A stretch of DNA of 64,000 nucleotides from Defluviibacillus sp043739385 (GCA_043739385.1 JAYUED010000144.1:1-64000), one strand, 5' to 3'. Positions 18,301 to 27,334 are shown, counted from the first letter of the stretch. A program made the numbers and translations. Notes: generated from the sequence alone by a model not told the origin.

Positions 18301-20165
18301 ATGTGTTTGGCAACGGTATGCTGCTCTCAGAACACATCAAGCTGGTCGTCGCGTTCGACCACCGCCATATCTTCATCGACCCGACGCCGGACGTGGCCAA
18401 GTCGTTCGCTGAACGTGCCCGCCTGTTCGCCCTGCCCCGCTCCAGCTGGGACGATTACGATAAAAGCCTGATATCTGCGGGTGGCGGCCTGTACGCACGC
18501 GGGGCCAAATCAATCACTTTAAGCCCTGAAGCACGCGAAATATTGGGCATCACAGTGACCGAGCTGACACCGGTTGATCTGCTCTACGCCATCCTGCAAG
18601 CACCCGTTGATCTCCTGTACAACGGCGGCATCGGCACCTACGTCAAAGCCAGTTACGAGACGCACGCCCAAGTGGGCGACAAATCCAGCGACGCTTTCCG
18701 CGTCAACGGCAACCAATTACGCTGCAAAGTTTTGGCTGAGGGCGGAAACCTTGGGTGTACGCAAAATGGCCGCATCGAGTTCGCCCAAACAGGCGGCTTG
18801 ATATACACCGACGCTATCGACAATTCTGCTGGCGTTGACTGCTCTGACCACGAGGTCAACATCAAAATCTTGCTGGGCAGTGTGGTGGAAGCCGGGGATT
18901 TGACGCTCAAGCAGCGTAACGATGTACTGGCCTCGATGACCGATGAGGTGGGCTTGCTGGTGCTGACCGACAACTACTACCAGAGCCAGGCACTGGACAT
19001 CGCCGCTCACCGCCCCCTGTATCTGCTGGATGGCCAACAGCGCCTAATGCAGTTGCTGGAGAGCCAAGGCCGACTGAACCGTGCCATCGAATTTCTGCCC
19101 ACTGACGACGAAATCGCCCGGCGCAAGGCTGCGAAAAAAGGCTTGACCGCACCAGAGAGCGCGGTAGTGCTGGCCTATGCCAAGATGAGCATATTCGACG
19201 AATTATTGGCCAGCAATTTTCCTGATGATCCGTTTTTTGGCCGTGCGCTCAAAGCCTACTTTCCCAAGCTGCTTAGCGAAAAATTTGCCACCGCAATTGC
19301 ATCCCACCCGTTGAAGCGCGAAATCATCGCCACTTTTGTGACCAACACCGTGGTGAACCGCACGGGTGCTACGTTTGTCAACTTCATTGCGTCCGAAGCT
19401 GGCGCCTCTGCCGCTGACGTGATCCGAGCCTTCACCCTAGCCCGCGAGATTTTCGATCTGGAACCCCTGTGGGATCAAATCGATGCGTTGGACTACAAGG
19501 TGGACACCACACTGCAACTCGATTTACTCACCAAGCTTACCGCCATCGCTCAACGCGCCTCGCGATGGATGCTGCGCGTACGCGCCCAAAACGCCGATTT
19601 ACCAACCCTGATCCAGCGCTACCAACCGGCAGCCCGCGAACTGCGCAGCCACTTGGCCGAGTGGCTGCCCGCAGCGGCGAACGCCGATTGGCAGCAGGCT
19701 GCAGACAAACTCGTTAGCGCAGGGGTAGAAACCATGCTGGCACAAAACCTAAGCGCGCTGGAATTCATTTTCCCCGCGTTAGATTTAGTAGATTTGGTGG
19801 CGTTGGCCCAAAGTGCAGATACCTCTGCCGCAAATGGTTTGGGTGGCTTGGAGCAATCTGCCAAGGCCTACTTCGGCGTCGATGCACAACTGGGTCTTAC
19901 CGCCTGGCGAACCCAGATCAACCGCTTGCCCACCGATACCCTGTGGCAAACCCAGGCACGCGGCAGCGCCCGTGACGATGTGTACTCCATTGCCAGCCAA
20001 ATTACCAAGGGCTTGTTGACGCGTAAGGAGGATGTTGCGACCTGGCACGCCCAGCACGCCACGGCGATTGAGCGCCTGCGCAATTTACTGGCAGCGATCA
20101 GCACCCAGGCTGCGGATTTAGCCCCCGTATCGGTGGCGTTGCGGGAATTGCGGCATTTGGCGTGA
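15339..20165 (+). CDS. Large NAD-specific glutamate dehydrogenase (180-kDa class)
   Basis: Oxidatively deaminates glutamate to 2-oxoglutarate and ammonia with NAD. The 1608-residue length matches the large bacterial class (about 1600). The N-terminal half contains ACT-like regulatory modules (VQIVNDNMPFLVDS and FLRWLENKHFTFLGAREY are diagnostic). The catalytic domain starts near residue 760 with GLRWSDRREDFRTEILGL and VPVGSKGGFVLK near 843, and continues with GIGDMSGDVFGNGML. In this class the enzyme mainly serves glutamate and arginine catabolism. It is monocistronic as far as can be seen; two inverted repeats follow the gene. Confidence 0.96.
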   Translation: MTQSSNPSVPLLELLTYSTEHAGPAGANQNGFISAYFENTDPEEMVSRGSATLFAVANAHWRLLDTPRAAHSAKHSAKVRVFNPTLAEDGFVCEHTVVQIVNDNMPFLVDSVTMAINRTGRTAHWMVHPLVSVTRDTQGRITNVSTVTAATSAGQTHPVESLILVECDRIVGVADQQTLADELTRVLGDVRSTVLDWPAMLARVQTVIAESSHAPLTPSNREEGIAFLRWLENKHFTFLGAREYDLHRETDIVTLIARKDSGLGLLRGASQTTETADTVLPPEAVSLMESSELVLVTKAMTRSTVHRPAWLDYIAVKRFDGTGKVAGETLFLGLYTSTAYSASVDSIPQVRQRAADVMTISGVVPDSHAAKSLQTILDDYPRDELFQIDTATLTEHAMGILRLQERQRTRLFLRGDPFGRFTSALVFVPRDRYTTELRVKISMELMKALDGQSIEFTPMLTDSPLARIHYLVRAKNKTPHNLNITALEARITKLAQRWEDDCTTELLRAHGEGQGLALAHRFANAFPTAYREDFSAPMAAEDADMLASLSAAAPLAVKLYRPLDAAAGTLRFKIYNTAKVALSDSLPVLERMGARVMDEHPYSIGTGSSALWIHDLGLQLPISTDLATVKVRFEALFAQAWRGEVESDDLNRLVLTTALDARTIAVLRAYTRYFKQLGFAFSQSYIEATLNKNAAIAQAMAALFNARFNPSLNDDRASAQQQITQAIEAQLSQVASLDEDRILRQFLSTITATLRTNAWQVATTFAAKPYISFKLNPREIPGVPEPKPLFEIWVYSPRVEGVHLRGGKVARGGLRWSDRREDFRTEILGLVKAQQVKNTVIVPVGSKGGFVLKNAPPASDREAYMAEGVACYKLFLCGLLDVTDNVAKGGVVPPTRVVRHDEDDPYLVVAADKGTATFSDYANGVSADYGFWLGDAFASGGSVGYDHKKMGITARGAWESVKRHFRALGVNTQTTAFTVAGIGDMSGDVFGNGMLLSEHIKLVVAFDHRHIFIDPTPDVAKSFAERARLFALPRSSWDDYDKSLISAGGGLYARGAKSITLSPEAREILGITVTELTPVDLLYAILQAPVDLLYNGGIGTYVKASYETHAQVGDKSSDAFRVNGNQLRCKVLAEGGNLGCTQNGRIEFAQTGGLIYTDAIDNSAGVDCSDHEVNIKILLGSVVEAGDLTLKQRNDVLASMTDEVGLLVLTDNYYQSQALDIAAHRPLYLLDGQQRLMQLLESQGRLNRAIEFLPTDDEIARRKAAKKGLTAPESAVVLAYAKMSIFDELLASNFPDDPFFGRALKAYFPKLLSEKFATAIASHPLKREIIATFVTNTVVNRTGATFVNFIASEAGASAADVIRAFTLAREIFDLEPLWDQIDALDYKVDTTLQLDLLTKLTAIAQRASRWMLRVRAQNADLPTLIQRYQPAARELRSHLAEWLPAAANADWQQAADKLVSAGVETMLAQNLSALEFIFPALDLVDLVALAQSADTSAANGLGGLEQSAKAYFGVDAQLGLTAWRTQINRLPTDTLWQTQARGSARDDVYSIASQITKGLLTRKEDVATWHAQHATAIERLRNLLAAISTQAADLAPVSVALRELRHLA

Positions 20166-20222
20166 TGCGTAATCAGGCATAGAGATCGGGTATGGAGAAC
20201 GGGCATGGATATCTCGCATAAA

Positions 20223-20286
20223 GGCAAGTTACAGCGTGCCCATCGCTACACTGCAACTTGCCCCACCTGAGTCCAAACTCAGGTGG
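20223..20286. other. Two adjacent inverted repeats after the glutamate dehydrogenase gene
   Basis: An 8-base pair of arms (GGCAAGTT at 20223-20230, AACTTGCC at 20255-20262) is followed directly by a perfect 10-base stem (CCACCTGAGT at 20263-20272, ACTCAGGTGG at 20277-20286) with a four-base CCAA loop. No T-run follows, so it is not a standard intrinsic terminator. It may be a Rho-independent-like end, an RNA stability element, or an operator for nth. Confidence 0.5.
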
Positions 20287-20341
20287 CAACTGTGTCCAAA
20301 CGCATACTCCAACTCATCTGCCAATACTTTGGCCCGTGCCT

Positions 20342-20980
20342 GTGAAAACCGCTTTCATCGCCCCCTTCTTCGCCACCCTCCAAACCGCCAACCCAAAGCC
20401 CGTCACCGAGTTAGCCTATACCTCGGTGTTCGAGCTGCTAACTGCGGTGCTGCTGTCCGCCCAAGCCACTGATGTCAGCGTCAACAAAGCTACACGCATG
20501 CTGTTCCCAGTTGCCAACACTCCGTCAAAAATCTTGGCATTGGGACTGGAGAACTTAGAAAGTTATATCAAAACGATTGGCCTGTACCACTCAAAAGCCA
20601 AGCACCTGTTGCAAACCTGCGAGATGCTGGTGACGCTGCATGGAGGCCTGGTTCCCCGCACCCGCGAAGCACTTGAAGCCCTGCCCGGCGTGGGGCGAAA
20701 GACGGCAAATGTGGTGCTGAACTCGGCATTTGGTGAAGCCACAATGGCCGTTGACACGCATATTTTTCGCATGGGCAACCGCACGGGATTGGCCCCTGGA
20801 AAAACGCCGCTGGAGGTGGAACTCAAGCTGCTAAAGCGTATTCCGGCGGCCTACTTGGTGGATGCACACCACTGGCTGATATTGCATGGACGCTACGTGT
20901 GCCAAGCGCGCAAACCCCTGTGCTGGGATTGCAGTGTGGCGGAATTTTGTGACTTCAAGCCGAAAACGGTGAAGGCATAG
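20342..20980 (+). CDS. nth: Endonuclease III (DNA glycosylase/AP lyase)
   Basis: Base-excision repair enzyme that removes oxidised pyrimidines and cleaves the abasic site. At 212 residues it matches E. coli Nth (211). The GTG start at 20342 places exactly 24 residues before TEL, as in E. coli, whereas an earlier ATG at 20258 would add 28 unmatched residues and overlap the inverted repeats. LLSAQATDVSVNKAT, the helix-hairpin-helix GVGRKTANVV with catalytic Lys120, VDTHIFR with the catalytic Asp, and the C-terminal iron-sulfur cysteines (C-x6-C-x2-C-x5-C) are all present. Confidence 0.96.
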   Translation: MKTAFIAPFFATLQTANPKPVTELAYTSVFELLTAVLLSAQATDVSVNKATRMLFPVANTPSKILALGLENLESYIKTIGLYHSKAKHLLQTCEMLVTLHGGLVPRTREALEALPGVGRKTANVVLNSAFGEATMAVDTHIFRMGNRTGLAPGKTPLEVELKLLKRIPAAYLVDAHHWLILHGRYVCQARKPLCWDCSVAEFCDFKPKTVKA

Positions 20981-20998
20981 TTCATAGTTGTACGGCTG

Positions 20999-22672
20999 TC
21001 ACGGCTTGGGAATCGGTAGAAGCTTCCCCTCAGCCGCTTGAGGCCTTGCGACACCCAACCACTGCGCTAGTGTCGGTGCAAGACCTACGATCTCCACTGG
21101 TGTGTCCACCCGCCCTGGCTTGATCCACTTTGGGCCGTACACCAACAGTGGGACATGGGTGTCGAACTCGTGGGGTGAACCGTGGGTGGCTGCGGCGTTG
21201 CCCGGGATCATCCAGTTCAGCTTGACCACAAATTGCAAATCGCCCGACACCTCGGTGCTCCATGAATTACGCATTTGATCGAAAAATGGCGCACCAGCTC
21301 GGCTGTTGTTGTCCAACTCTTGGCGGGTATAGACCCCCCCGATACCCGGTTCAAGCAGCAACAACTTACGGGCCTCTTCGGCCATATCATTCTGGGCTAT
21401 ACCTCTTTGAGCCAGCAGCTTTTTATCAAACAGCAACGTGGATGCTGAAAAGCCCAGTGCCCATTTGCCTTCACCAAAGCGCTTAACCAAACCGGCGTTT
21501 GTATTGGCAAGGGCCAAGGTCAGGCTTTGTCGCCCTGCAATTAAACCGCGTGCTTTCAGCGTTTCTGACGCTGGCGTAAAGCCATGGTCAGCCGTCAAAA
21601 CGGCAAGGTAGTTGTCTTTACCGACTTGGGTGTCCAGGTCACGAAAAAAGTCCTGGAACTGGCGATCGAGTTGCAGCAAATGATCGTGCGACAAGCGCGA
21701 CTCGGCGCTGAAGGCGTGGTTCACGTAATCATGACCCGACAAGCTGATGGACAGGATATCTGGTGCATCGTCTTGCCCCAAACCCTCACCAGCAATGGCG
21801 GCGCGGGCGAAGTCCAGCGTCAGGGCGTCAACTACAGGACTGCGTAGCAGCGAGCGGTAGAAGTTGGGATCCGGTAATACCCCCTCCCCAAGCACCATCG
21901 GCAATTGGCCACCTGCGGCATACCAAGGCTGCAAATCGGGCAGCGAGCGCGCATAGGCTGCTTCTGGCAACAACGGTTTCCACGAAGTTTTGAAGTAGCG
22001 GTCAGCGGGTTTCGCCGCGTTGAACGCGTTTACCCAGGCGGGGTGTTGGGGCATATAAAAAGTGGTGGATGCGAATTCACCGCTTTGCCCCATGTACATG
22101 TAGGCAGTACCCGTTTTACCAGCAGGCAGAATCGAACCCCTGTCTTTGCCCGAGATGGCAATGACTTTGGAACGGCTGTCTGAACGTTTCAACACATCGC
22201 CCACTGTCTCAACTTTCAAGTTATTCGGACTTGTGCCGTCAAAGGCGTTGGTTTTGTTGCCAATATAGGTGTAGCGCGTGTCTTGGGTGTTGTAAACCGG
22301 AACACCAGTTGCCGGGTCGCGCCAATCGTTACCGATGATGCCCGTTCGGTTGGGGTAGGCACCCGTCAACATGGTCGCGTGGCCCGCGGCAGTAACGGTA
22401 AAAGCGTGGCCATAATGGGCATTGGCGAACCATGCGCCACGGTCCAGGAAGCGGGCCAGTCCGTCGGGCGCAAGCTGGTCGCGGTAGTCCACGATTTGGC
22501 GTTGCGGCAGGCCGTCGACGACCATAAAGACAATAAGTTTAGGCTTGGCAGGTGGCGCTGTGGCCAAAGGTTGTGGCCCGGTAGCGGTAGCACAAGCGGC
22601 CAGCAGAAACGAGCTTGCAAAAGCAAGCGCAGAACGGCGAGGAAAACTGTATATCAATGAGGGGTGCATCAT
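20999..22672 (-). CDS. PafA-like alkaline phosphatase superfamily lipoprotein
   Basis: A 557-residue envelope hydrolase of the type I phosphodiesterase/alkaline phosphatase superfamily. From ATG 22672 the signal sequence ends in the lipobox LLAAC with Cys27, so it should be a lipoprotein. VFMVVDGLPQRQI supplies the first metal aspartate, and TVTAAGHATMLTGAYP supplies the threonine nucleophile typical of PafA-type phosphatases. LSISLSGHDYVNH and LTADHGFTP give the other metal ligands. An in-frame upstream extension to 22741 lacks a signal sequence and is rejected. With PhoD at 5-6.7 kb this is the second exported phosphatase in the window. The physiological substrate is not determined by sequence. 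Confidence 0.87.
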   Translation of the reverse strand: MMHPSLIYSFPRRSALAFASSFLLAACATATGPQPLATAPPAKPKLIVFMVVDGLPQRQIVDYRDQLAPDGLARFLDRGAWFANAHYGHAFTVTAAGHATMLTGAYPNRTGIIGNDWRDPATGVPVYNTQDTRYTYIGNKTNAFDGTSPNNLKVETVGDVLKRSDSRSKVIAISGKDRGSILPAGKTGTAYMYMGQSGEFASTTFYMPQHPAWVNAFNAAKPADRYFKTSWKPLLPEAAYARSLPDLQPWYAAGGQLPMVLGEGVLPDPNFYRSLLRSPVVDALTLDFARAAIAGEGLGQDDAPDILSISLSGHDYVNHAFSAESRLSHDHLLQLDRQFQDFFRDLDTQVGKDNYLAVLTADHGFTPASETLKARGLIAGRQSLTLALANTNAGLVKRFGEGKWALGFSASTLLFDKKLLAQRGIAQNDMAEEARKLLLLEPGIGGVYTRQELDNNSRAGAPFFDQMRNSWSTEVSGDLQFVVKLNWMIPGNAAATHGSPHEFDTHVPLLVYGPKWIKPGRVDTPVEIVGLAPTLAQWLGVARPQAAEGKLLPIPKP

Positions 22673-22782
22673 GCCGTAAGCATACCGCGCACGCCGTGCC
22701 AGGCTGTGAGCAATTAGCACTTGCTGCGACAGCACCCTCATCGGCGAATCGATCTACGCCGACATCGCGGAGCTACCGCAGC

Positions 22783-23397
22783 TCAGGACCTTCTTTGCAG
22801 GCCTAGCACCAAGGTTCTGACCATCTTTTCGGCTAAAAGGTGACGCGACTGCAAGTTGTTCTCCACCTGCGGCCGATACCAGATCAGCGCCCACTGTAGA
22901 CCGCCAAGGATAGTTTTCACGGCAATGGAGGTGTCTACGTCACCCAATGAGCCATCGGCTTGGGCAATTAGCGCCTGCGCCTTGAACAGCCCTTCAAAGC
23001 GGTCGCGACTCTCGATCAACCCATCCAGAGCCTGTCGCTGTCCGGGCGTCAAGGCGCCAAAGCGGTGCAGCTGCACGCCCTGCACCACCACCGTTTCGAA
23101 GGCATAGTGCTCGAAGAGTGCCAGGGCGTGCGCGCGCAGCATTGCGGTGAGTACGTCGACCCCGTCACCTGGACCGCCGCACAAGGGTTCTACCGCAGCG
23201 AAAAGGCGCGACATCCCTTCGTGATGTAAATCAAAGAAAAGATCCATCTTTGATGCGTAGTAGTGATAAATGCGCCCCTTGGTCGCGCCAAGACGCCGGG
23301 CGACGTCGTCAATGCTTGTTGCATGGAAGCCCTGCTCCATGAAGCACTCCGCGGCCTTTTGCAGAATTTCGAGTTGCGGTGCAGTGGCGTTCGACAT
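22783..23397 (-). CDS. TetR/AcrR family transcriptional regulator
   Basis: A 204-residue DNA-binding repressor-type protein. Residues about 10-56 form the TetR helix-turn-helix (ECFMEQGFHATSIDDVARRL followed by GATKGRIYHYYASKMDLF). The C-terminal ligand domain is typical of members that sense acyl-CoA or hydrophobic compounds, but the ligand cannot be named. It lies downstream of the monooxygenase gene across a 255-base gap with no recognisable element. The two near-palindromes at 27215 and 27335 are the best candidate operators within the cassette; this link is inference. Confidence 0.92.
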   Translation of the reverse strand: MSNATAPQLEILQKAAECFMEQGFHATSIDDVARRLGATKGRIYHYYASKMDLFFDLHHEGMSRLFAAVEPLCGGPGDGVDVLTAMLRAHALALFEHYAFETVVVQGVQLHRFGALTPGQRQALDGLIESRDRFEGLFKAQALIAQADGSLGDVDTSIAVKTILGGLQWALIWYRPQVENNLQSRHLLAEKMVRTLVLGLQRRS

Positions 23398-23652
23398 GGG
23401 TTAATCAGGCACTTTGGACAACAAACAGGAAAAATAATTTAGGGCGCTTCGACTTTCAATCCAGACTCTGTGCAATGTCGCAGAACCCACCACCTCAGTC
23501 GATCCAACATAGGCTGCACGCTGAACAAGTTTAACGTCTCAATCGCTCTAGTTAGCACCGACCGAAATCACCTAGACGTGATCGCTACAAACATGACTAT
23601 CAAGGTCAAACAGATCTGCATCAGCCATCGCTGCATGATTGCCTAGCCAGTG

Positions 23653-24963
23653 TCAAACTCCTGCTTGACCAGCGTGCATATCGGCGCGCAACTGGGCCGC
23701 ATATTCGCGAAAGTCCACTTCCAACGTGTAGCGCGCCGACCCTACATATTGCTTTTGAAGCTTGCGACGATGCCGGTCGACTTCCACCTCCATGCGATCC
23801 CGCGCTGGCAAACGCAGCCTGCCGGCAAGCACTTCGCCCAGCCATTGGGCTTGAATCTCGACTAAAGGGATAGTGGGCCCGATCGGCTGGATCAGACCTA
23901 CAGCAAAAAGTCCCGGCAGGTGAGGCACCAGCATGCGCCGATAGAGATCGACTTTGCCATCCTCCACCTTGAACAGCTCAGGGTCAAAAAACGGAAAGGT
24001 GGGTCGGTAACCCGTAGCGTAGATGATGGCGTCGACCGGTGCTTTTGAACCATCATCGAACTGCACCTCGGTGCCACATAATTCCTTGATGTTGGGCTTG
24101 ACTCCGATCCAGCCGTGACCAACGAACGGCAGCAGCTCCTGACTCAAGGTTGCATGCTCGCGCCAGATGGGATGCTTCGGCAACGGGACCCCAAAGCGCC
24201 GCTGGTCACCGAGCGCTAGGTACATCAGAAAACGCATCACCGTACGAGTCCACCGTGTCGACAGTCCGAGCTTGCGAGCCAGGAATGACGACCACTTGTC
24301 GGTGGGCCGGCCCATGATGTATTTGGGCATGATCCAGGCACTGCGGCGAGTTGAGAGAATCGTGCTCCGTGCCTGCTTGCACACATCGACGGCTACATCT
24401 ACCGCCGAGTTGCCGATGCCGACCACCAGCACGTTCTTGCCAAGAAACGGTTCTGCAGTGCGATAGTGGTGCGAATGTATCTGCTCGCCATCAAAGGTGC
24501 CCGGAAAGTCTGGCCAACGAGGATCCCAGAGATGACCATTGGCCAAGATAACTGCGCGGTAGCGATGGCTTTCACCGCTGGCCAAGCGCACCGACCAGGA
24601 ATTGTCCTTGGCGTCGCGTTCGACCTTCTCCACACGCTTGTTGAGTTGAATATGACGGCGCAAGTCGAAATTCGAGGCATAGGCCTCAAGATACGCGATC
24701 ACCTGAAAATGCGACAGGAAGTCCGGATACGTAGACGGAATCGGAAAATCCGAGTATCCCAAGTTGTCCCGGCTGGTGTCGATGTGAAGGCTTCTGTAGG
24801 CGGAGGACAGGCCGTTGTCGTTCTCGTAACGCCACATGCCTCCAATGTCGGAACCAATCTCGAAGCAATCGAATGCAACGCCACGTTCTTTCAATGACTT
24901 GGCTGTGGTGAGGCCTGATGACCCAGCGCCAATAATGCAAACGGGCAGATCATCGATCTTCAT
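23653..24963 (-). CDS. Flavin-containing monooxygenase (FMO type)
   Basis: A 436-residue FAD- and NADPH-dependent enzyme that inserts one oxygen atom into soft nucleophiles (N, S) or sometimes ketones. GAGSSGLTTAKSL near residue 12 binds FAD and VVGIGNSAVDVAVD near 180 binds NADPH. Between them the FMO fingerprint F-x-G-x3-H-x3-Y is seen as FDGEQIHSHHY; the terminal Tyr, rather than Trp, argues against a Baeyer-Villiger enzyme. ATGYRPTFPFF is the usual late motif. Its ATG overlaps the stop codon of the dehydrogenase gene upstream, so the two are coupled. Substrate unknown. Confidence 0.9.
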   Translation of the reverse strand: MKIDDLPVCIIGAGSSGLTTAKSLKERGVAFDCFEIGSDIGGMWRYENDNGLSSAYRSLHIDTSRDNLGYSDFPIPSTYPDFLSHFQVIAYLEAYASNFDLRRHIQLNKRVEKVERDAKDNSWSVRLASGESHRYRAVILANGHLWDPRWPDFPGTFDGEQIHSHHYRTAEPFLGKNVLVVGIGNSAVDVAVDVCKQARSTILSTRRSAWIMPKYIMGRPTDKWSSFLARKLGLSTRWTRTVMRFLMYLALGDQRRFGVPLPKHPIWREHATLSQELLPFVGHGWIGVKPNIKELCGTEVQFDDGSKAPVDAIIYATGYRPTFPFFDPELFKVEDGKVDLYRRMLVPHLPGLFAVGLIQPIGPTIPLVEIQAQWLGEVLAGRLRLPARDRMEVEVDRHRRKLQKQYVGSARYTLEVDFREYAAQLRADMHAGQAGV

Positions 24964-25943
24964 TTTTTGGCCCCGAGAAAGGCTGCGACGACAGTATCGA
25001 TCGATTCGTCCCTCTCGATGCCCAGACGCAGCGCGGTCTTGGAAGTGAATGCCGCAGGCCAGCCCTCCACGACGCTTCGCACCCTTTCATCCGGCTGCCA
25101 TGTGATTGCACCTGGTGCGACGACCTGTGTCTGGCGCCGAATTGCTGCCTCTATATCCGCCCCGCAGGTGGTGAGTGCCGGCAGGTTCAGTGCTCGTGTG
25201 GCGCCGAACGCTGAAGCTGGCAGCATGGCTACTTTCAACAGGCCCGCCACAGCCTTGTCGACGGAGGCTACTGCAAATCGTGTTTGTGGCGCGAGCGGCG
25301 ACACCACGCCACGTCCACTCAGCGGCTCACGTATCAAACCAGCGAGCCTGTCCGAAACGCTGTCATTGGGCGCACCTGGATTGGTCAGGATGATCGGGAA
25401 GCGCAGCACCCGACCATCAATAAATCCACGACGCGAGTAGTCGTTGATCAGATGCTCTGCAATGACTTTATGGATACCGTACGACGTCTGTGGCGCCTGA
25501 AATACATCGTCATCCACAACCGAAGGCAAGGCACCTCCGAAAGTCGAGATAGAACTGGAAAAAATAAACCGCGGCGGCTGCGCCTGAGTGCGGCACTGCT
25601 CTAGCAGACGCATCAGTGCGTGGACATTGACCTCCATGCCCCGGGCGAAGTCCAACTCGGCGTCCAAGGTCAGCGCAGCAGCCAGATGAAACACCACATC
25701 GACGGGGCGCACGAAGATGTTTGCAAGCAGTTCAGAGTCACTCAGATCTCCCACCACCGCTTCGACCTCCACCTCAGACAGCACGTTGCGGCCCTCAGGA
25801 TCCGTGCATGGAATACGTGGTGGATTGAGATCACTTAGGACAAGTTGATCACCGGCCGTCAATAAAGAGCTCGTAGACCCCAAAAGCCGCGAGACAAGGC
25901 GCGAACCAATGAATCCGGTCGCACCAAACACTACTACTCTCAT
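24960..25943 (-). CDS. NAD-dependent epimerase/dehydratase, DenD-like
   Basis: An extended short-chain dehydrogenase of 327 residues, closest by appearance to D-erythronate dehydrogenase (DenD), which oxidises C2 of a four-carbon sugar acid. The Rossmann motif GATGFIGSRL is at the N-terminus, HLAAALTLDAELDF and SSSISTFGG follow, and the catalytic pair is in TSYGIHK (Tyr-x3-Lys). No other erythronate genes (kinase, isomerase) lie nearby, so the true substrate may differ. It overlaps the monooxygenase start by four bases. A 154-base gap separates it from the cyclase gene. Confidence 0.85.
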   Translation of the reverse strand: MRVVVFGATGFIGSRLVSRLLGSTSSLLTAGDQLVLSDLNPPRIPCTDPEGRNVLSEVEVEAVVGDLSDSELLANIFVRPVDVVFHLAAALTLDAELDFARGMEVNVHALMRLLEQCRTQAQPPRFIFSSSISTFGGALPSVVDDDVFQAPQTSYGIHKVIAEHLINDYSRRGFIDGRVLRFPIILTNPGAPNDSVSDRLAGLIREPLSGRGVVSPLAPQTRFAVASVDKAVAGLLKVAMLPASAFGATRALNLPALTTCGADIEAAIRRQTQVVAPGAITWQPDERVRSVVEGWPAAFTSKTALRLGIERDESIDTVVAAFLGAKK

Positions 25944-26097
25944 CGGAAGTCCTTAACTTTATTGATGTATGGCAAGCACGGCGCGTACGCTTCGCATTGC
26001 GCCAAACTGATTTATGTATGTCTCAGGATCGGCACCCACTGGTAACACCATCCACACGGTCAGCACGCTTTAGCCGCAACTGATGAGCGCTTCCGGT

Positions 26098-27150
26098 TTA
26101 GACCGTTGCGATGGGATTGAGCGGTGAAGCGATAGCGCCTGGGAGTCGCAGAGGTGGCGCTGTCAAAAGGAAGCGCGTCCGCCCGACCTTTCGCAAGTAG
26201 GTTGCCAACGGCGTGAGATGCCACAGTTCCCCCAGGTGCACTCCGAGCTTGAACAGGCAATGCTCATGCAACGGCAGTGCCGCGCAACACACGGTCTCAA
26301 TTCGAGCGGGATGCGCTTCGACGGCATAGTTGTCGGCGGCGATGGCCGCAATACCGCTGTCCGTGATCCATTGCAACAATCGCGCATCACGTCCATCGAG
26401 TACGCAACCGGTACGCGACAGCAATTCAATATCAGGCGATCGATTCATGCCCAGCAAGACGTCTGCAAAACCCGTGTGCAAACACAGGATGTCACCAGAT
26501 TCGATCAGCAATTCGTCCACCTGTATCACCTGCATCAAAGCGTCATAGCCGACGAGCGACCGCGCACCACCGAAATGCGCGTGGAGATCCACCATCACAG
26601 CACGCCCTTGCACCCCGTGCTGCGCCATATTCTCAATACCCAAGGCGCGCGCAGCCGATGTACTTTCCCTGCTGCCATCCTTACTCAGACCCGCTCCCGA
26701 GACGTTGCTTGGCCCCACGATGTGCTGGCCGGCAGCATAGCCGTTGTAGTAGACCGGCTCAGGAATCCCATTGCCTCTGACGTCGAACATAGACCCCACA
26801 TGCGCCAGTCCATCCCATTGGGTCGAGTATTGGAGGTACAACGTGACGAGATCGTCACTCAGCACATCGGTACGTCCGGGCTCAAGGTCACCTAGCAAGC
26901 AGTTGAAATTGACTCGCCCGTGGCGCAGCGTGGGCCTTAGAACCGGCGGATAGCGGTTCGGATTCAGCGCATTACCGCCTGGAACATCAAGAGGCAAACT
27001 GAGGCTAAAAACCAGCCCATCACGAACCTCGGCTACTCCCTGGCACACCTTTTCAGGCGTCAACAAATTGAGCCGCCCCAGTTGATCGTCAGCACCAAAA
27101 TCGCCCCAATTCGACCCTTCGGGCCGGACCGTCCAACGTATCTTATTCAT
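26098..27150 (-). CDS. Cyclase family protein (PF04199; kynurenine-formamidase-like hydrolase)
   Basis: A 350-residue metal-dependent hydrolase of the cyclase family, whose members cleave formamides, amides or lactone-like rings. QWDGLAHVGSMFD holds the expected metal-binding His and Asp region, VDLHAHFGGAR supplies more ligands, and LCLHTGFADVLLGM and IAADNYAVE are also family segments. It belongs to the longer bacterial/fungal subgroup of about 330-350 residues rather than the 210-residue KynB type. It is the first gene leftward from the AT-rich gap and probably heads the monooxygenase-dehydrogenase-TetR group. A ring-opening or lactone-hydrolysis step after oxygenation is conceivable but unproven. 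Confidence 0.83.
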   Translation of the reverse strand: MNKIRWTVRPEGSNWGDFGADDQLGRLNLLTPEKVCQGVAEVRDGLVFSLSLPLDVPGGNALNPNRYPPVLRPTLRHGRVNFNCLLGDLEPGRTDVLSDDLVTLYLQYSTQWDGLAHVGSMFDVRGNGIPEPVYYNGYAAGQHIVGPSNVSGAGLSKDGSRESTSAARALGIENMAQHGVQGRAVMVDLHAHFGGARSLVGYDALMQVIQVDELLIESGDILCLHTGFADVLLGMNRSPDIELLSRTGCVLDGRDARLLQWITDSGIAAIAADNYAVEAHPARIETVCCAALPLHEHCLFKLGVHLGELWHLTPLATYLRKVGRTRFLLTAPPLRLPGAIASPLNPIATV

Positions 27151-27203
27151 GATGAGAACCCAGTAGTTCGAGAAACCCTTTTAGCCAAATATTTTTTACA
27201 ATT

Positions 27204-27232
27204 TTGACAAAAAACATACTGTCTAGTATCTA
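27204..27232 (+). promoter_or_regulatory. Sigma-70-like promoter with embedded operator-like palindrome (site 1)
   Basis: TTGACA at 27204-27209 and TATCTA at 27227-27232 are separated by 17 bases. The spacer contains CATACT-GTCT-AGTATC (27215-27230), which fits CATACT-N4-AGTATG with one mismatch. An operator between the two hexamers is a classic repressor position. It points toward the MFS gene, leaving a leader of about 300 bases. Confidence 0.5.
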
Positions 27233-27334
27233 TTCAAAAATAAATCAAGTCAACATTGATGTTGTTGAAATATATAGGTAACTTACCCTTAAATTCCAAT
27301 AAAAAATGATTCTTATTATTTGTTAATATTTAAA

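Noticed and set aside
23653..24963. Baeyer-Villiger monooxygenase
   Set aside because: The fingerprint ends in Tyr (FDGEQIHSHHY), as in FMO-type enzymes; the Trp of Baeyer-Villiger enzymes is absent.
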